NCBI RefSeq assembly: GCF_029227915.1
Contig: NC_079875.1
Span: 29,946,001-30,010,000 of the forward strand
Source of the DNA: Hydractinia symbiolongicarpus
Lineage: Eukaryota > Cnidaria > Hydrozoa > Anthoathecata > Hydractiniidae
DNA length: 64,000 bases
Direction: 5' to 3'
Position 1 is the first letter of the stretch. Each line of letters starts with the position of its first letter. Of the stretch, positions 1 through 10,910 are shown one piece after another. The notes beneath the pieces are model-generated. The model saw nothing but the letters and a program-made list of their open reading frames with translations. It did no database searches and had not been told where the DNA came from. The translations under genes and the position numbers were made by a program.

Positions 1-664
1 TCATTTGACTTGTCACACACGGTGGAACATACGCTGTCACCTACTGCTTCATGATGAAAAAGTATATACTTTTCAGAGTATTAAATATCATAAAGGTGCT
101 ATTACTTTATACCATAAATGACTCCATTATATATATGCCAATTTAGATAAAGGAAAAAGCACAATCAACAAATTACTACGTGCGCATGTGTTGACAAAAA
201 ATATACTGTACCACAATGTGCAACGTGCCGACGCCCTTTGTTTTAGTCATTACGAGTAAGTTGTGAGTAATGCAAAAATTCCTTTTTGGAAAATAATGTA
301 CAATTTGGCCTTGCAAGTGTTAAAACGGCAACTTGTGTGAAAGCAAAATTGACAGTGGTTCAACCAAGCTAAGTGGAAAAAAGGCATTCATTGTGAAATG
401 TAGTATATATTGAAATCCTGGATTAGTTTTATTAGTTTTGGTAGTTTTACTTCTTTTTAAGTGCTATGGAAAGTGGGAAAAGTTTGGCTCTACTCCAGTC
501 GCATCATTTGATAGCAACCTTTTTAGCAGTGGTTACTGAAAATGGCAACATTGATATTTGGTAGATGCTGTGCGCCAGTTTGGATATCCAAATCTTTTTA
601 GAAGGTACTTTAACTTTAATTATGAATTGCTGTACATAAAATTATTTTTTAAATATACTTTTAG
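1..664. other. no gene assigned; possible upstream exon
   Basis: AT-rich sequence with no recognised element. An ATG at 466 opens about 31 codons before a GT at 561 or a TAG at 562. It could be a first exon for the exons at 665-1052, but the splice phases do not match cleanly, so I do not call it. Confidence 0.3.
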
Positions 665-1052
665 CCACCGTAGTTGGAAGAACTAATATAGCTAGCCAAA
701 CGTACTCCAACAAACCTGTCTGGCCCAGAAACACTGCATATTTCACATGTGCTAGAGGAAATAATGAGAGGTTAAACGTACGGTTGAAATACAAATTGAT
801 GGCTACAGAATCTCTTCACAGATACCAGGTCAGTTGAACTTTTCTTACACAAGAGAGATCCTGATATACCCTTTGTGAATGAAATGTTCTTATATTCGTT
901 ATATTTAGAAACCTGGAACGTTCCATTATACAAACATATTTCTACTGTTTCGAGTTTATGCACAAGGGAACACATGCAAGGTCCAAGAGTACATGGATGT
1001 GTCCCAAATAGCAGCTCATATACCCAATGAGAACGAAGACTATGATTTTCAA
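665..1052 (+). CDS. two predicted exons of an unrecognised gene
   Basis: An open segment at 665-828 follows a polypyrimidine-AG acceptor and ends CAG|gtcagt. A second open segment at 909-1052 follows ATATTTAG and ends CAA|gtaatt. The first ends on a codon boundary and the second starts on one, so they splice in frame into about 102 residues. The translated text is mixed and coding-like, with stretches such as RTNIASQTYSNKPVWPRN and DVSQIAAHIPNENEDYDF. I recognise no domain. Helitron copy 1 starts 56 bp after the last donor, so it probably sits in the following intron or ended the gene. It could be a host gene or an older transposon gene. Confidence 0.35.
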
Positions 1053-1107
1053 GTAATTACTATCGTCAGTTTATATCCATAAACAAATAAATATGTCAAT
1101 TCTTTCA

Positions 1108-3634
1108 TCTCTTATAATAATATGCTAAGTGTGTCCGTCTGTCTGTGACAGGCAAAGTTGATATCGTCATTTTCCTTTGATTTTGCCGAAAAAAATTTTT
1201 GATGTTGCCGAAAAAAATATGTCTTCTTTGTGGTGAAAAGCCGCGAGTTTTGTGTGGTTTGTTAAATGAAGTTCTAGCACAAAGTAACGGAAATTGTGTT
1301 TGCAAAAAAGATGGCTGTCCTTTTTAAGCATTTGTCTTTTCTTGCCTTCAAAATAAATCTTTACAAAAGCATTTAAAAAAGGGCATGGTATATAAATGAA
1401 GTATATAAAGGTTTCTGTAAGGTTTGGTTATGTTTTTTGAAGTTTTGATGATATTATTGATGCGAGACATGTTTGTTAGCTAGCATCAACCACACCAACA
1501 GCTAACTAGCTATGTAGCTAGGAATTTATAAATTTGTAGCCATGTTCTTTATACCTAGCTAAGTCTCCAGTTTATATTTAAGTGACCAGCTATTAGCTGC
1601 TGTAGCTCCCTTATGTTAGCTTCGGTTTTATGTTGCTTTTTACATGTAAGCTAATCTTGGTGGTCTTTGCTAAGAATGTGACTGTAGCTAACTTATTTTA
1701 ATTGACATTTTAAGCTTAAATTAACAAGCCACAACAACTTTTAAAAAAGTGTTACATAATATTTAAGAAGAGTTTAAGGACTGTTTTTAAGCAAATAATG
1801 TATTTTTCACAATTAGTGTATGCAAATAATGTATTTTTCACATTTTGTGTAGTTAACTAAACTTATATACATCGGTTACATGCAATATGACGAAACGATT
1901 TTTATTTAACATGTAGTAATTCTGGTACCTTAAGTGTAGTGATTTTTGTTGTTCTAGATGTTCTGACTAAAATGTTTTTGTTTATGGCATTTTGTCTCAA
2001 TTAAGAAAAGTTAACTTTTTTGAGGGAGTACAACACCGAAAAACTTGTGTTTTTTTTATATTTTGTATAAATTCTTACCGGGCAGGACTCTGTACAACAT
2101 ACCGAAATGACTGATCCCTCTCTATTTATAAATTTGATGCGTTCCAAATCACAGTTTTTGAAATTTTGGGTAATATTTAATGAGTACAAGATGCAAATAC
2201 TGATTTTTGTTGAATCAGAAGTATTTCCTACAACCATTCTTTTTTTACACTTTTGTGGAGAAAAAGTGTATGCAATATCATCAGAATATGCAATATCATC
2301 AGAATAACTTGAAATAATATCTTCAATAATAACTGATTTTGTTGCAAACTGTTTTTCTTTTTCACATTTTGGATTGAAATATTGTTATAAAGGGCATATA
2401 TCAATAGACATATATATATATACCAAAATAATTAAATTCTGCAAACTTTGATTTTGTCGTTCACCTCTCATCTTTTATATTTTGATTAAACTTTTGAGGA
2501 AAACCATAGGAATTATTTAGAATTTGTATTTTGTGTTGCAAATTTAGTGCAAAAATTTAACTGTCGTGAAGGAGGACCATATGCAATTATATATACTAAA
2601 AATAATAATTTGATATTCTACAAGTTGTATTTTTGTATGCACTTAAATGACTGCTTTTTCTGAGTAGAATTTGATGGGTTTCATATCAATTTTGTGGAAG
2701 ATTTTATGGGTGAAAACAATATAAAACATGCCAATTGAACTGATTTTTGTTCATATTTTGATTTGCTCCTCATAAACCTTTGTGTTCTACATTTATTGTA
2801 AACTTTTGTGAGGAAGGACCATATATATATATATACAATGTTTTCAAAATAATGATTTTTGTTGATTTGAAATTTACTCCTTGCTCATTGCTTTTTCGAC
2901 ATTTCAGTTTAAAATGTTTGGTAAAGTCAGTACGGATCATGAGACAAAAAAATTGTTTTGTTAACCGGTTAATTTTTACATTTTGTGCATATTTTTGCGG
3001 GAGATGATGGTATGCAACCGAATAAATGATTTTTCAAAGTTTAACTTTTTGTTTTTTGGTGTTTTGGGTTTGTTTAATTTTGGCTTTTTTATCTTGTTCA
3101 AGTTGTATTGTTGTAAAAGCATTTAGGGAAAAGACAATGTTTAAAATGCATAAAGAACTTATTTCATAGATCTGTGCTTACTGTTGCAAGCCTTTCTTTT
3201 CGACACTTCAGATTAAAATATTGAAGGTTTTCAACATAATCACATAATAAGATGTATACATATTTGAGATATGTGTTATTTCTGACATTATTATTATTGT
3301 TGTCGTAACTGTCTGGGTTGCGACTGTCAATATTGTAACTTTCTACTAACTAGATTTTACACCTTGCACGCCGTTGTTTTTCATATTTTGTCTGAAGTTT
3401 TGTTGGGAGGATTTCATGCGATTTGACATTTGATATTTTGTGTTAGATATTAAGAACTTTTTTGTTAAATTATGACTTATATACTTTCTTTTTATGCATT
3501 TTCAGATTATTTTTTTTAGTAAAAGGTATATTCAATATACTGAAATATTTGCTGATGTCATCAAAATTCAAATGACAGAACTTTTCAATTGTTTTTCTGC
3601 CTAAGTGGATTTTTCCACGGGCCTAATCGACTAG
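1108..3634 (+). mobile_element. non-autonomous Helitron-like element, copy 1
   Basis: Begins TCTCTTATAATAATATGC, preceded by A (1107), and ends GTGGATTTTTCCAC-GGGCCTAATCGA-CTAG, followed by T (3635). A TC 5' end, a short hairpin about 12 bp before CTAG, and insertion between A and T without target duplication are the Helitron signature. The first about 1.45 kb is homologous to copy 3 (27857-29240) and the first about 0.95 kb to copy 2; the 3' part differs. The interior is AT-rich, with CTAGCTAG-type runs near 1480-1620 and degenerate repeats at 2000-3300. No Rep or helicase ORF is visible, so it would depend on a partner element. Confidence 0.8.
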
Positions 3635-4176
3635 TACGTTATAATTTTGAAGTCCCAAGTTTCGCCAGAGTACAGCGAGAAAACCACTTATGACGACAAT
3701 GGCCTATTTTATTTATTAATTTATTTTTCTATACAGTTGAGGCACATAAACATAACGTGCTAGTTTATATCGATACGTTGGCAAGAAGCTTGCAGTGGTC
3801 AATGGACGATTAACACGCTGACGGCAAAAGTTTGCTGTTGAAAATGTTGCCTCTTATGTATCAATTTAAAGATACGCGTATTTCAATTACTTAGTATTTT
3901 CTCCACTTCTGTATCCACTTAACACGGCATCAAGCCGCATTTTGATTTGTGAGAGATCTAAACCCTTGTGAACCTGGCGCCGAGCGAGAACAAAGCAGAG
4001 TGGACAAGTTAACGCACAAAACGATTTGTGGTACCACCCTATGAAACAACAGAAGATAATAAAATCATTTGCTGAGTTTCCGTGAAAGAATCCACTGAAT
4101 CTCTCATTAAAGCGATGTAAGGCATACCAAATAAAAACATACAACACAGTAATTTGAATTTTCAAAACTTACATCT
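3635..4176. other. spacer with one possible minus-strand ORF
   Basis: The only candidate is a 92-codon minus-strand reading (4165-3887) rich in F, C and I, ending in a hydrophilic tail (LDLSQIKMRLDAVLSGYRSG). I recognise no family and there is no supporting splice structure. It may be chance. Confidence 0.2.
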
Positions 4177-4253
4177 CAACCTCGACCACCGGGCTCTTTG
4201 TCTCTTTTATAACGGGATGGCAAAAAGAGAAAAAAGCCCTGTGATCGAGGTTG
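4177..4253 (+). repeat. imperfect inverted repeat, about 30-bp arms
   Basis: The left arm starts CAACCTCGACCACCGGGCT and the right arm ends AAGCCCTGTGATCGAGGTTG. They pair over about 30 bp with a few mismatches around a loop of about 15 nt. It lies just outside the tandem duplication that starts at 4264. Transcribed, it would form a pre-miRNA-sized hairpin, but nothing else supports a small-RNA gene. Confidence 0.5.
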
Positions 4254-5325
4254 CTCACAATCTGCATTATTCCATGTTTATAACCGCTGAAACAAAACGT
4301 CTAAAAGTTACTATGGCTAGCTTAAGGCAATTTCTACTACATGTAACGGCCCATTGGTTGGACACACAAAAGTTCAGTTCGTTTGGTATACAATGAAAAA
4401 GGTAAACTTCTAACCAATTTTGTGCGTCATACCAATGTTCATATTTAAAAGACACAACAACAAACTTATATTTAAGGAAAAATGCAGCTCTGAAAGTTAA
4501 AACAGCTAAAACATCGTTATACACGTTATAAAATTCGTTTCTCTATCAGATAATTTAAACAGCACACCTGATTCTCTTTCGCTTTGCCAGTAGGCCGCTA
4601 TTAGGGTTCTCTGAATAGAAGTCCAATCAGTTTTTTACTACGATTACTGAATTTCGCTTCATCCCAAAGAGAACGAATTGAAAATGTATAGCTACAATTG
4701 AGCTTTAAGCTAACATCACAATGAGTAAACATTTGCATTTGAAATGACTTTTTCCAGGATTAATTTGTTGATAAACAACTTGTTTCCGTTAGATACGGTG
4801 CGCACATGGTAAACCTGGGGTGAAATTAAATTATTATGAGCGTAACGACCGAGAATGGCGTTGTAGCATAAATAAGAATTGGACCCACTCTTTTCTCATT
4901 TGACGCCTTTCTTTTTTTAGTAATTTTTAGCGTATGACCAGGTCATAAGAGAGTGAGCCATGATTTGCGTGTCGTGAACTCACATAGTTATTGGCGGAAG
5001 GGAATTAATATATTAATATATAACATACAAAAGTACCAGTCACGGAATTTGAATCTATTACAGTATTTACGACTATATGACACTGAAAAACCCATCCAAA
5101 TGAGTATAAAGGTATTCTTAGGTAAACCTACATGAAATAGATAATATAATAATACTTATTTTTATTGATTTAAGGTAACAACACTTTTGTTGGTGTAAAA
5201 TTTAGCAATATTTTCCAACAATTATATTTTTGGCAACACATAATAATGAACATGCCATTTAGATCGGTGCACAATGTAAACGTGTGAAGAAATATATCGG
5301 ATTATTTGAAGTTCTGGAATGATAA

Positions 5326-5691
5326 AACAGTTTGGGCAATCGTGATTACTATAGAGATACCTTTATGTACTATTTTGATTCTTTTTTTGAACGTATCGTT
5401 TATGACAGACAGAAGCATGCAATTGGCGTCATTAAACTGCTTTCTAAATATATGACTGAACGTGCTACAGAAGGTGGAAAACACTGTCCTACTAATACAC
5501 AGTCATTTGTTAAGGATTTTCATGAAAACATGGAAAGCTATGATAATAGTAATTATGCATGGCATCCGCGAAACAAGCCATACATTCTAATAACAGGAGG
5601 AACAGGAAGGTATTTCATGATTTATATCAATGTCTTAAATAACTTATTAATGCAATTGATGAGTATTTCTAAAATTTTAGGGAAAAGTTAA
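5326..5691 (+). CDS. unrecognised exon-like ORF (unit 1)
   Basis: An open frame from just after a TAA (5323) to 5691 with no convincing ATG at its head; the first ATG is about 14 codons in. The first about 95 codons look coding, with acidic and aromatic content such as DYYRDTFMYYFDSFFERIVY and HENMESYDNSNYAWHPRNKP. A likely donor at 5610 (GGAAG|gtattt) follows ILITGG, after which the frame becomes low-complexity, so the real exon probably ends near 5609. I do not recognise the family. An identical copy lies in unit 2. Confidence 0.35.
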   Translation, partial: NSLGNRDYYRDTFMYYFDSFFERIVYDRQKHAIGVIKLLSKYMTERATEGGKHCPTNTQSFVKDFHENMESYDNSNYAWHPRNKPYILITGGTGRYFMIYINVLNNLLMQLMSISKILGKS

Positions 5692-5883
5692 GTATTGAAA
5701 GAAGTAATTATATATTAAAGAAGAAGAAAATTGCTTAGTTGCCTAATGAATTAGTTTCCGTGTTGCTATATGAAAATTATGAAAAATTAAATTTATATAG
5801 AGGTACATTGCTTTAAAAGTTAAAATTTATTTTACAAAAACCTTTGCAATATTAATAACTATAAAATCTTTTCTATTACAGGT

Positions 5884-6114
5884 ATGGTTGTTGTTATCAC
5901 TAGAAATATTTGCAAATCAAGTGGTGTAGTTTCTCTATCAAAGAAACTACACCACAAACTACACCCAGGTTTTAGATGTGTAGCTGCTCCTTGTGTCAAA
6001 AGATTTAGTCACATTAAATTCCTAACAGCAGCAAAACCTGATCATTTTATTCCAAAAAAATTAGTAATACCATTGTTCGCAACTGGATATTATTTTTACT
6101 GTTATGTTTTATAA
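5884..6114 (+). CDS. unrecognised small ORF (unit 1)
   Basis: ATG-initiated, 76 codons, directly after an acceptor-like TTCTATTACAG (ending 5880), so it may be the next exon after the 5326 ORF rather than a separate gene. The middle is basic (KKLHHKLHPGFRCVAAPCVK) and the end hydrophobic. The region encoding SGVVSLSKKLHH is the perfect 14-bp inverted repeat at 5921-5955. No domain recognised. Confidence 0.3.
   Translation: MVVVITRNICKSSGVVSLSKKLHHKLHPGFRCVAAPCVKRFSHIKFLTAAKPDHFIPKKLVIPLFATGYYFYCYVL
5921..5955 (+). repeat. perfect 14-bp inverted repeat, 7-nt loop
   Basis: GTGGTGTAGTTTCT, loop CTATCAA, AGAAACTACACCAC. A variant of the right arm (AAACTACACC) repeats immediately downstream. It lies inside the small ORF at 5884 and recurs in unit 2. 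Confidence 0.85.
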
Positions 6115-6196
6115 TGTCATAAAATTATTCACAACTGGGTAAAAAATGTTTACAGTTGTGTTATTTTAACATTAAAAAAACATTTACTATAAAGCA

Positions 6197-6283
6197 ATGT
6201 CTGTTGAATACCACCCAATTATGTCTGAACAACCAGAGTTGGAAATTGTTGCTGAAGCATTATTCCATGTTTATAACCGCTGA
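6197..6283 (+). pseudogene. 5' fragment of the 8190 gene, cut by the duplication
   Basis: The same ATG and first 20 codons as the gene at 8190. It then crosses the unit junction at 6256/6257 into unrelated sequence and stops at 6281-6283. It is a direct by-product of the tandem duplication. Confidence 0.75.
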
Positions 6284-7318
6284 AACAAAACGTCTAAAAG
6301 TTACTATGGCTAGCTTAAGGCAATTTCTACTACATGTAACGGCCCATTGGTTGGACACACAAAAGTTCAGTTCGTTTGGTATACAATGAAAAAGGTAAAC
6401 TTCTAACCAATTTTGTGCGTCATACCAATGTTCATATTTAAAAGACACAACAACAAACTTATATTTAAGGAAAAATGCAGCTCTGAAAGTTAAAACAGCT
6501 AAAACATCGTTATACACGTTATAAAATTCGTTTCTCTATCAGATAATTTAAACAGCACACCTGATTCTCTTTCGCTTTGCCAGTAGGCCGCTATTAGGGT
6601 TCTCTGAATAGAAGTCCAATCAGTTTTTTACTACGATTACTGAATTTCGCTTCATCCCAAAGAGAACGAATTGAAAATGTATAGCTACAATTGAGCTTTA
6701 AGCTAACATCACAATGAGTAAACATTTGCATTTGAAATGACTTTTTCCAGGATTAATTTGTTGATAAACAACTTGTTTCCGTTAGATACGGTGCGCACAT
6801 GGTAAACCTGGGGTGAAATTAAATTATTATGAGCGTAACGACCGAGAATGGCGTTGTAGCATAAATAAGAATTGGACCCACTCTTTTCTCATTTGACGCC
6901 TTTCTTTTTTTAGTAATTTTTAGCGTATGACCAGGTCATAAGAGAGTGAGCCATGATTTGCGTGTCGTGAACTCACATAGTTATTGGCGGAAGGGAATTA
7001 ATATATTAATATATAACATACAAAAGTACCAGTCACGGAATTTGAATCTATTACAGTATTTACGACTATATGACACTGAAAAACCCATCCAAATGAGTAT
7101 AAAGGTATTCTTAGGTAAACCTACATGAAATAGATAATATAATAATACTTATTTTTATTGATTTAAGGTAACAACACTTTTGTTGGTGTAAAATTTAGCA
7201 ATATTTTCCAACAATTATATTTTTGGCAACACATAATAATGAACATGCCATTTAGATCGGTGCACAATGTAAACGTGTGAAGAAATATATCGGATTATTT
7301 GAAGTTCTGGAATGATAA

Positions 7319-7684
7319 AACAGTTTGGGCAATCGTGATTACTATAGAGATACCTTTATGTACTATTTTGATTCTTTTTTTGAACGTATCGTTTATGACA
7401 GACAGAAGCATGCAATTGGCGTCATTAAACTGCTTTCTAAATATATGACTGAACGTGCTACAGAAGGTGGAAAACACTGTCCTACTAATACACAGTCATT
7501 TGTTAAGGATTTTCATGAAAACATGGAAAGCTATGATAATAGTAATTATGCATGGCATCCGCGAAACAAGCCATACATTCTAATAACAGGAGGAACAGGA
7601 AGGTATTTCATGATTTATATCAATGTCTTAAATAACTTATTAATGCAATTGATGAGTATTTCTAAAATTTTAGGGAAAAGTTAA
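7319..7684 (+). CDS. unrecognised exon-like ORF (unit 2)
   Basis: Identical copy of the ORF at 5326-5691. The likely exon end is at 7602, before GTATTT. Function unknown; see the unit 1 entry for the visible sequence character. Confidence 0.35.
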   Translation, partial: NSLGNRDYYRDTFMYYFDSFFERIVYDRQKHAIGVIKLLSKYMTERATEGGKHCPTNTQSFVKDFHENMESYDNSNYAWHPRNKPYILITGGTGRYFMIYINVLNNLLMQLMSISKILGKS

Positions 7685-7876
7685 GTATTGAAAGAAGTAA
7701 TTATATATTAAAGAAGAAGAAAATTGCTTAGTTGCCTAATGAATTAGTTTCCGTGTTGCTATATGAAAATTATGAAAAATTAAATTTATATAGAGGTACA
7801 TTGCTTTAAAAGTTAAAATTTATTTTACAAAAACCTTTGCAATATTAATAACTATAAAATCTTTTCTATTACAGGT

Positions 7877-8107
7877 ATGGTTGTTGTTATCACTAGAAAT
7901 ATTTGCAAATCAAGTGGTGTAGTTTCTCTATCAAAGAAACTACACCACAAACTACACCCAGGTTTTAGATGTGTAGCTGCTCCTTGTGTCAAAAGATTTA
8001 GTCACATTAAATTCCTAACAGCAGCAAAACCTGATCATTTTATTCCAAAAAAATTAGTAATACCATTGTTCGCAACTGGATATTATTTTTACTGTTATGT
8101 TTTATAA
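7877..8107 (+). CDS. unrecognised small ORF (unit 2)
   Basis: Identical copy of the ORF at 5884-6114, including the 14-bp inverted repeat (here 7914-7948). It follows the same acceptor-like TTCTATTACAG. Confidence 0.3.
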   Translation: MVVVITRNICKSSGVVSLSKKLHHKLHPGFRCVAAPCVKRFSHIKFLTAAKPDHFIPKKLVIPLFATGYYFYCYVL

Positions 8108-8189
8108 TGTCATAAAATTATTCACAACTGGGTAAAAAATGTTTACAGTTGTGTTATTTTAACATTAAAAAAACATTTACTATAAAGCA

Positions 8190-8524
8190 ATGTCTGTTGA
8201 ATACCACCCAATTATGTCTGAACAACCAGAGTTGGAAATTGTTGCTGAAGATGCCATGGAAGAGGGCGAAAGGAGGCATTGGTGTAATGAAAATAACGAA
8301 AACAGCGAAAGTAATTTAGAAAAGGATAATAATTCTAAGTCATTCTTGTGCCCAATTAATTTAAGTAATTAAATATTGTTACCTATATTACTTTTAATTT
8401 AGATAACGTATTTCGATTTAAGGCGTACAAAGAGTACAGAAAAAGCCACCCGGGACCAACATACAAGCGTAGTTTTCGTGTGTGGTGCCACAATGGTGGC
8501 AAGGATAGAGAGGATTTTAAGTGA
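8190..8524 (+). CDS. small two-exon gene of unknown function
   Basis: Exon 1 (8190-8364) opens at ATG with an acidic start (EQPELEIVAEDAMEEGERR). It ends at a GT (TTAA|gtaatt) in phase 1. Exon 2 (8403-8524) follows TTTTAATTTAG in the matching phase and reads through a basic aromatic segment (FRFKAYKEYRKSHPGPTYKR, then FRVWCHNGG) to TGA. Phase continuity across the 38-bp intron is the main support; such a short intron is unusual for an animal. The predicted protein is about 98 residues, with an acidic N half and a basic C half. No named domain is recognised. A DNA- or RNA-binding role is possible from composition only. Confidence 0.45.
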
Positions 8525-9759
8525 ACAAGAAAAAATAAAAAAATAAAATCATTTTCTCTTTTCTTGCTTTGATACTTACCCTGCTCATGTGTCCAAAAGT
8601 GGATTAGCATGCTATATATTAACACAGTTCTGGTCTGTGTCGGCGGTGCCAAAACAATACCCCTTTTCCGCGGTGCATATGAACACAGCGGCAGTAAATG
8701 TTTACGGTCTCTGCCTTGGTGTTGGAAACTTGAGAAATGCGCTATATAATAAGGGAGAGCGGACAAGGTATGCAGCGGACAAGGTATAGGTAATATGACA
8801 GTTCACTGCAAGCACGCCTACATTGCACGTTGCGGAAAGTTGTAATGGTAGGGTTATGTCAAAATGAGGTTATACCTTCGTGGGATGTACACCCAACCAC
8901 CCCACTGTTTGAAAATTAAACAGTGGGGTAGCGTATTATTTAAAATTTATATCACACGGTGATGTCAGGAACTGGAAAATTGCGCTATATAGTAGAGCTG
9001 TCTGTAATTGAGATATAAAAAATGCCGTCCATATAACCAAATGTTCCCCTTGATATTTCAATGTTTAACTGTTTTTTGTTTTTTTAGTAATATAAATGAA
9101 AGCATTATGTTATCGTTTTCTATAATTTCTGGAATTGTGACATCGTCAATTTTAACTGTCTGCATAGATGCATCTGTATCTGATAACACGACACCTGCAG
9201 TAATTAGGAATGTTTTAAACTCAACATTGAAGACTTGCCGACGTTTATAGGAGATCACATACGGTGTGACTTAAAGACGTATATCTTCACTAAATGACAT
9301 CGTCGCTCAATTATAATCAATACATTAATCATAATAAGCTAAGACGTTTTTATGTCAGCTGGGCTAGTATCAATAAGTAAAAAGTTAAAAAAGAGTCTTG
9401 AAATATCGTTTGCAGGGGAGGATGACAGGCTACGATCGCTAATATTTAAAAAGATATGCTAACTATTTAAGAACAATAGTAAGAGAATTTTAAAATATCG
9501 ATAAAATGAATGCCACACGAAACACTTTCAGTCGGAAGAAATAGCCTAAGGTTAGATATATTCTTCACAGGCTACATTCTACATGTTTTGACTTTAAGCC
9601 GTATGTTTTATTTTTACATGTCCAAAGTATTTTTTCACATTTTACAATTTTTAGATTTGCTCGCAATTATTAAAAAAAGCCGGTTTGACAGTTTGAATCC
9701 ACGTCATGACCTTTTATCTATTGATAACATCGTCGTTTGTTGCAGTTATAACTAATACA
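8525..9759. other. no supported gene; one weak minus-strand frame
   Basis: Contains a 66-codon minus-strand frame (9258-9058) whose middle looks coding (VVLSDTDASMQTVKIDDVTI) but has no recognised family and no clear splice sites. The rest is unassigned. A GTGGGG-rich spot at 8890-8930 contains a small inverted repeat (CCCCACTGTTTGAAA / AAACAGTGGGG). Confidence 0.25.
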
Positions 9760-10910
9760 TCTATATAATAATACGCCAGTACCGTGTCTCTGTGACAGGC
9801 AAAGTTGATATCGCCATTTTCCTTTGATGTTGCCGAAATTCTCTTTGAAGTCGCCGAAAAAATTATGTCTTCTTTGTCGTGAAAAGCTGCGAGGTTTATG
9901 TGGTATGTTAAATGAAGTTCTAGCACAAAGTAACGGAAATTGTGTTTGCAAAAAAGATGGCTGTTCTTTTTAAGCAATTTCTACTCTTTCCTTCAAAATA
10001 AATCTTTACAAAAGCATTTAAAAAGGCGCATTGTATAAAAATGAAGTATAGAAAGGTTTCTGTAAGGTTTGTTTATGTTTTTTTCAGTTTTGATGATATT
10101 ATTGATGCGAGACATGTTTGTTAGCTAGCATCATAAAACCAACCACACCAACAACAACCTAATAGCTAGCTAGCTCGGACTTTATAAATATGTAGCCATG
10201 TTCTTTTTACCTAGCTAAGTCTCCAGTTTATATTCAACTGACTAGCTATTAGCTGCTGTAGCTAGCTTATGTTTGCTTCAGTTTTATGTTGCTTTTTACA
10301 TGTAGCTAAGCTAGCTACCGTAGTATTATCTTAGTGGTCTTTGCTAAGAATGTGACTGTAACTTATTACATTTGACATTTTAAGCTTAAATTAACAAGCC
10401 ACAACAACGTTTTAAAAAGTATTACATAATATTTAAGAAGAGTTTAAGGACTGTTTTTAAGCAAATAATGTATTTTTCACAATTTGTGTATGCAAATAAT
10501 GTATTTTGCACATTTTGTGTAACTAAACTAATATACATCGGTTACATGGAATATGACGAAACGATTTTTATTTAACATGTAGTAGTTCCTTTACCTTAAG
10601 TGTAGTGACTTTTGTTGTTCTAGATGTTCTGACTAAAATGTTTTTGTTTATGACATTTTGTCTTAATAAGAAAAGTTTCAACTTTTTTGAGGGAGTACAA
10701 CACCGAAAAACTATATAATATTATATCTCTGTAATAATAGCCGTCGTCTGTCTGTCTGTGTGTCCGCGAAAGCCGTGTCCCTTAACGGAAACACGAAATT
10801 TTTAAAATGCACATCAATACCAAATGCGATATATTTCTGTCCACTTTGTTGCAACGGGTTGATTTAGAGGACGGGCGACCCCGTGGATTTTTCCGCGGGC
10901 TAACGACTAG
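9760..10910 (+). mobile_element. non-autonomous Helitron-like element, copy 2 (chimeric)
   Basis: Starts TCTATATAATAATACGCCAG after A (9759) and ends CCCGTGGATTTTTCCGCGGG-CTAACGA-CTAG before T (10911). 9760-10720 is homologous to the 5' parts of copies 1 and 3. From 10726 a second 5'-end-like sequence begins (A|TCTCTGTAATAATAGCC, then a GTCTG repeat), so the last 185 bp look like a separate short Helitron end unit fused to a truncated copy. No coding capacity. Confidence 0.75.
10726..10910 (+). mobile_element. 185-bp Helitron-like end unit inside copy 2
   Basis: Has its own A|TC start, the GTCTGTCTGTCTGTGTGTCC motif and the shared hairpin-CTAG end. It may be an independent mini-Helitron or an acquired 3' end. 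Confidence 0.5.

Larger units (their letters stand above)
4264..6256 (+). repeat. 1,993-bp tandem duplication, unit 1
   Basis: Starts GCATTATTCCATG and is repeated at a constant offset of 1,993 bp; every open frame checked is identical in both units. Outer identity ends at 4264 (T versus A upstream) and at 8250 (C versus A downstream), with only a single shared G at the junction (6257). The unit holds the ORFs at 5326 and 5884, a 14-bp hairpin and the 5' end of the 8190 gene. Confidence 0.93.
6257..8250 (+). repeat. 1,993-bp tandem duplication, unit 2
   Basis: Second unit, the same sequence as 4264-6256 wherever compared. Unit 2 keeps the native 3' context of the 8190 gene, while unit 1 keeps the native 5' context, as expected for a simple head-to-tail duplication. 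Confidence 0.93.

Noticed and set aside
1105-1305. Minus-strand ORF recurring at 1.1, 9.7 and 27.9 kb.
   Set aside because: It is antisense to the conserved 5' end of the Helitron-like elements and includes their non-coding terminus; repetition reflects the element, not a gene family.
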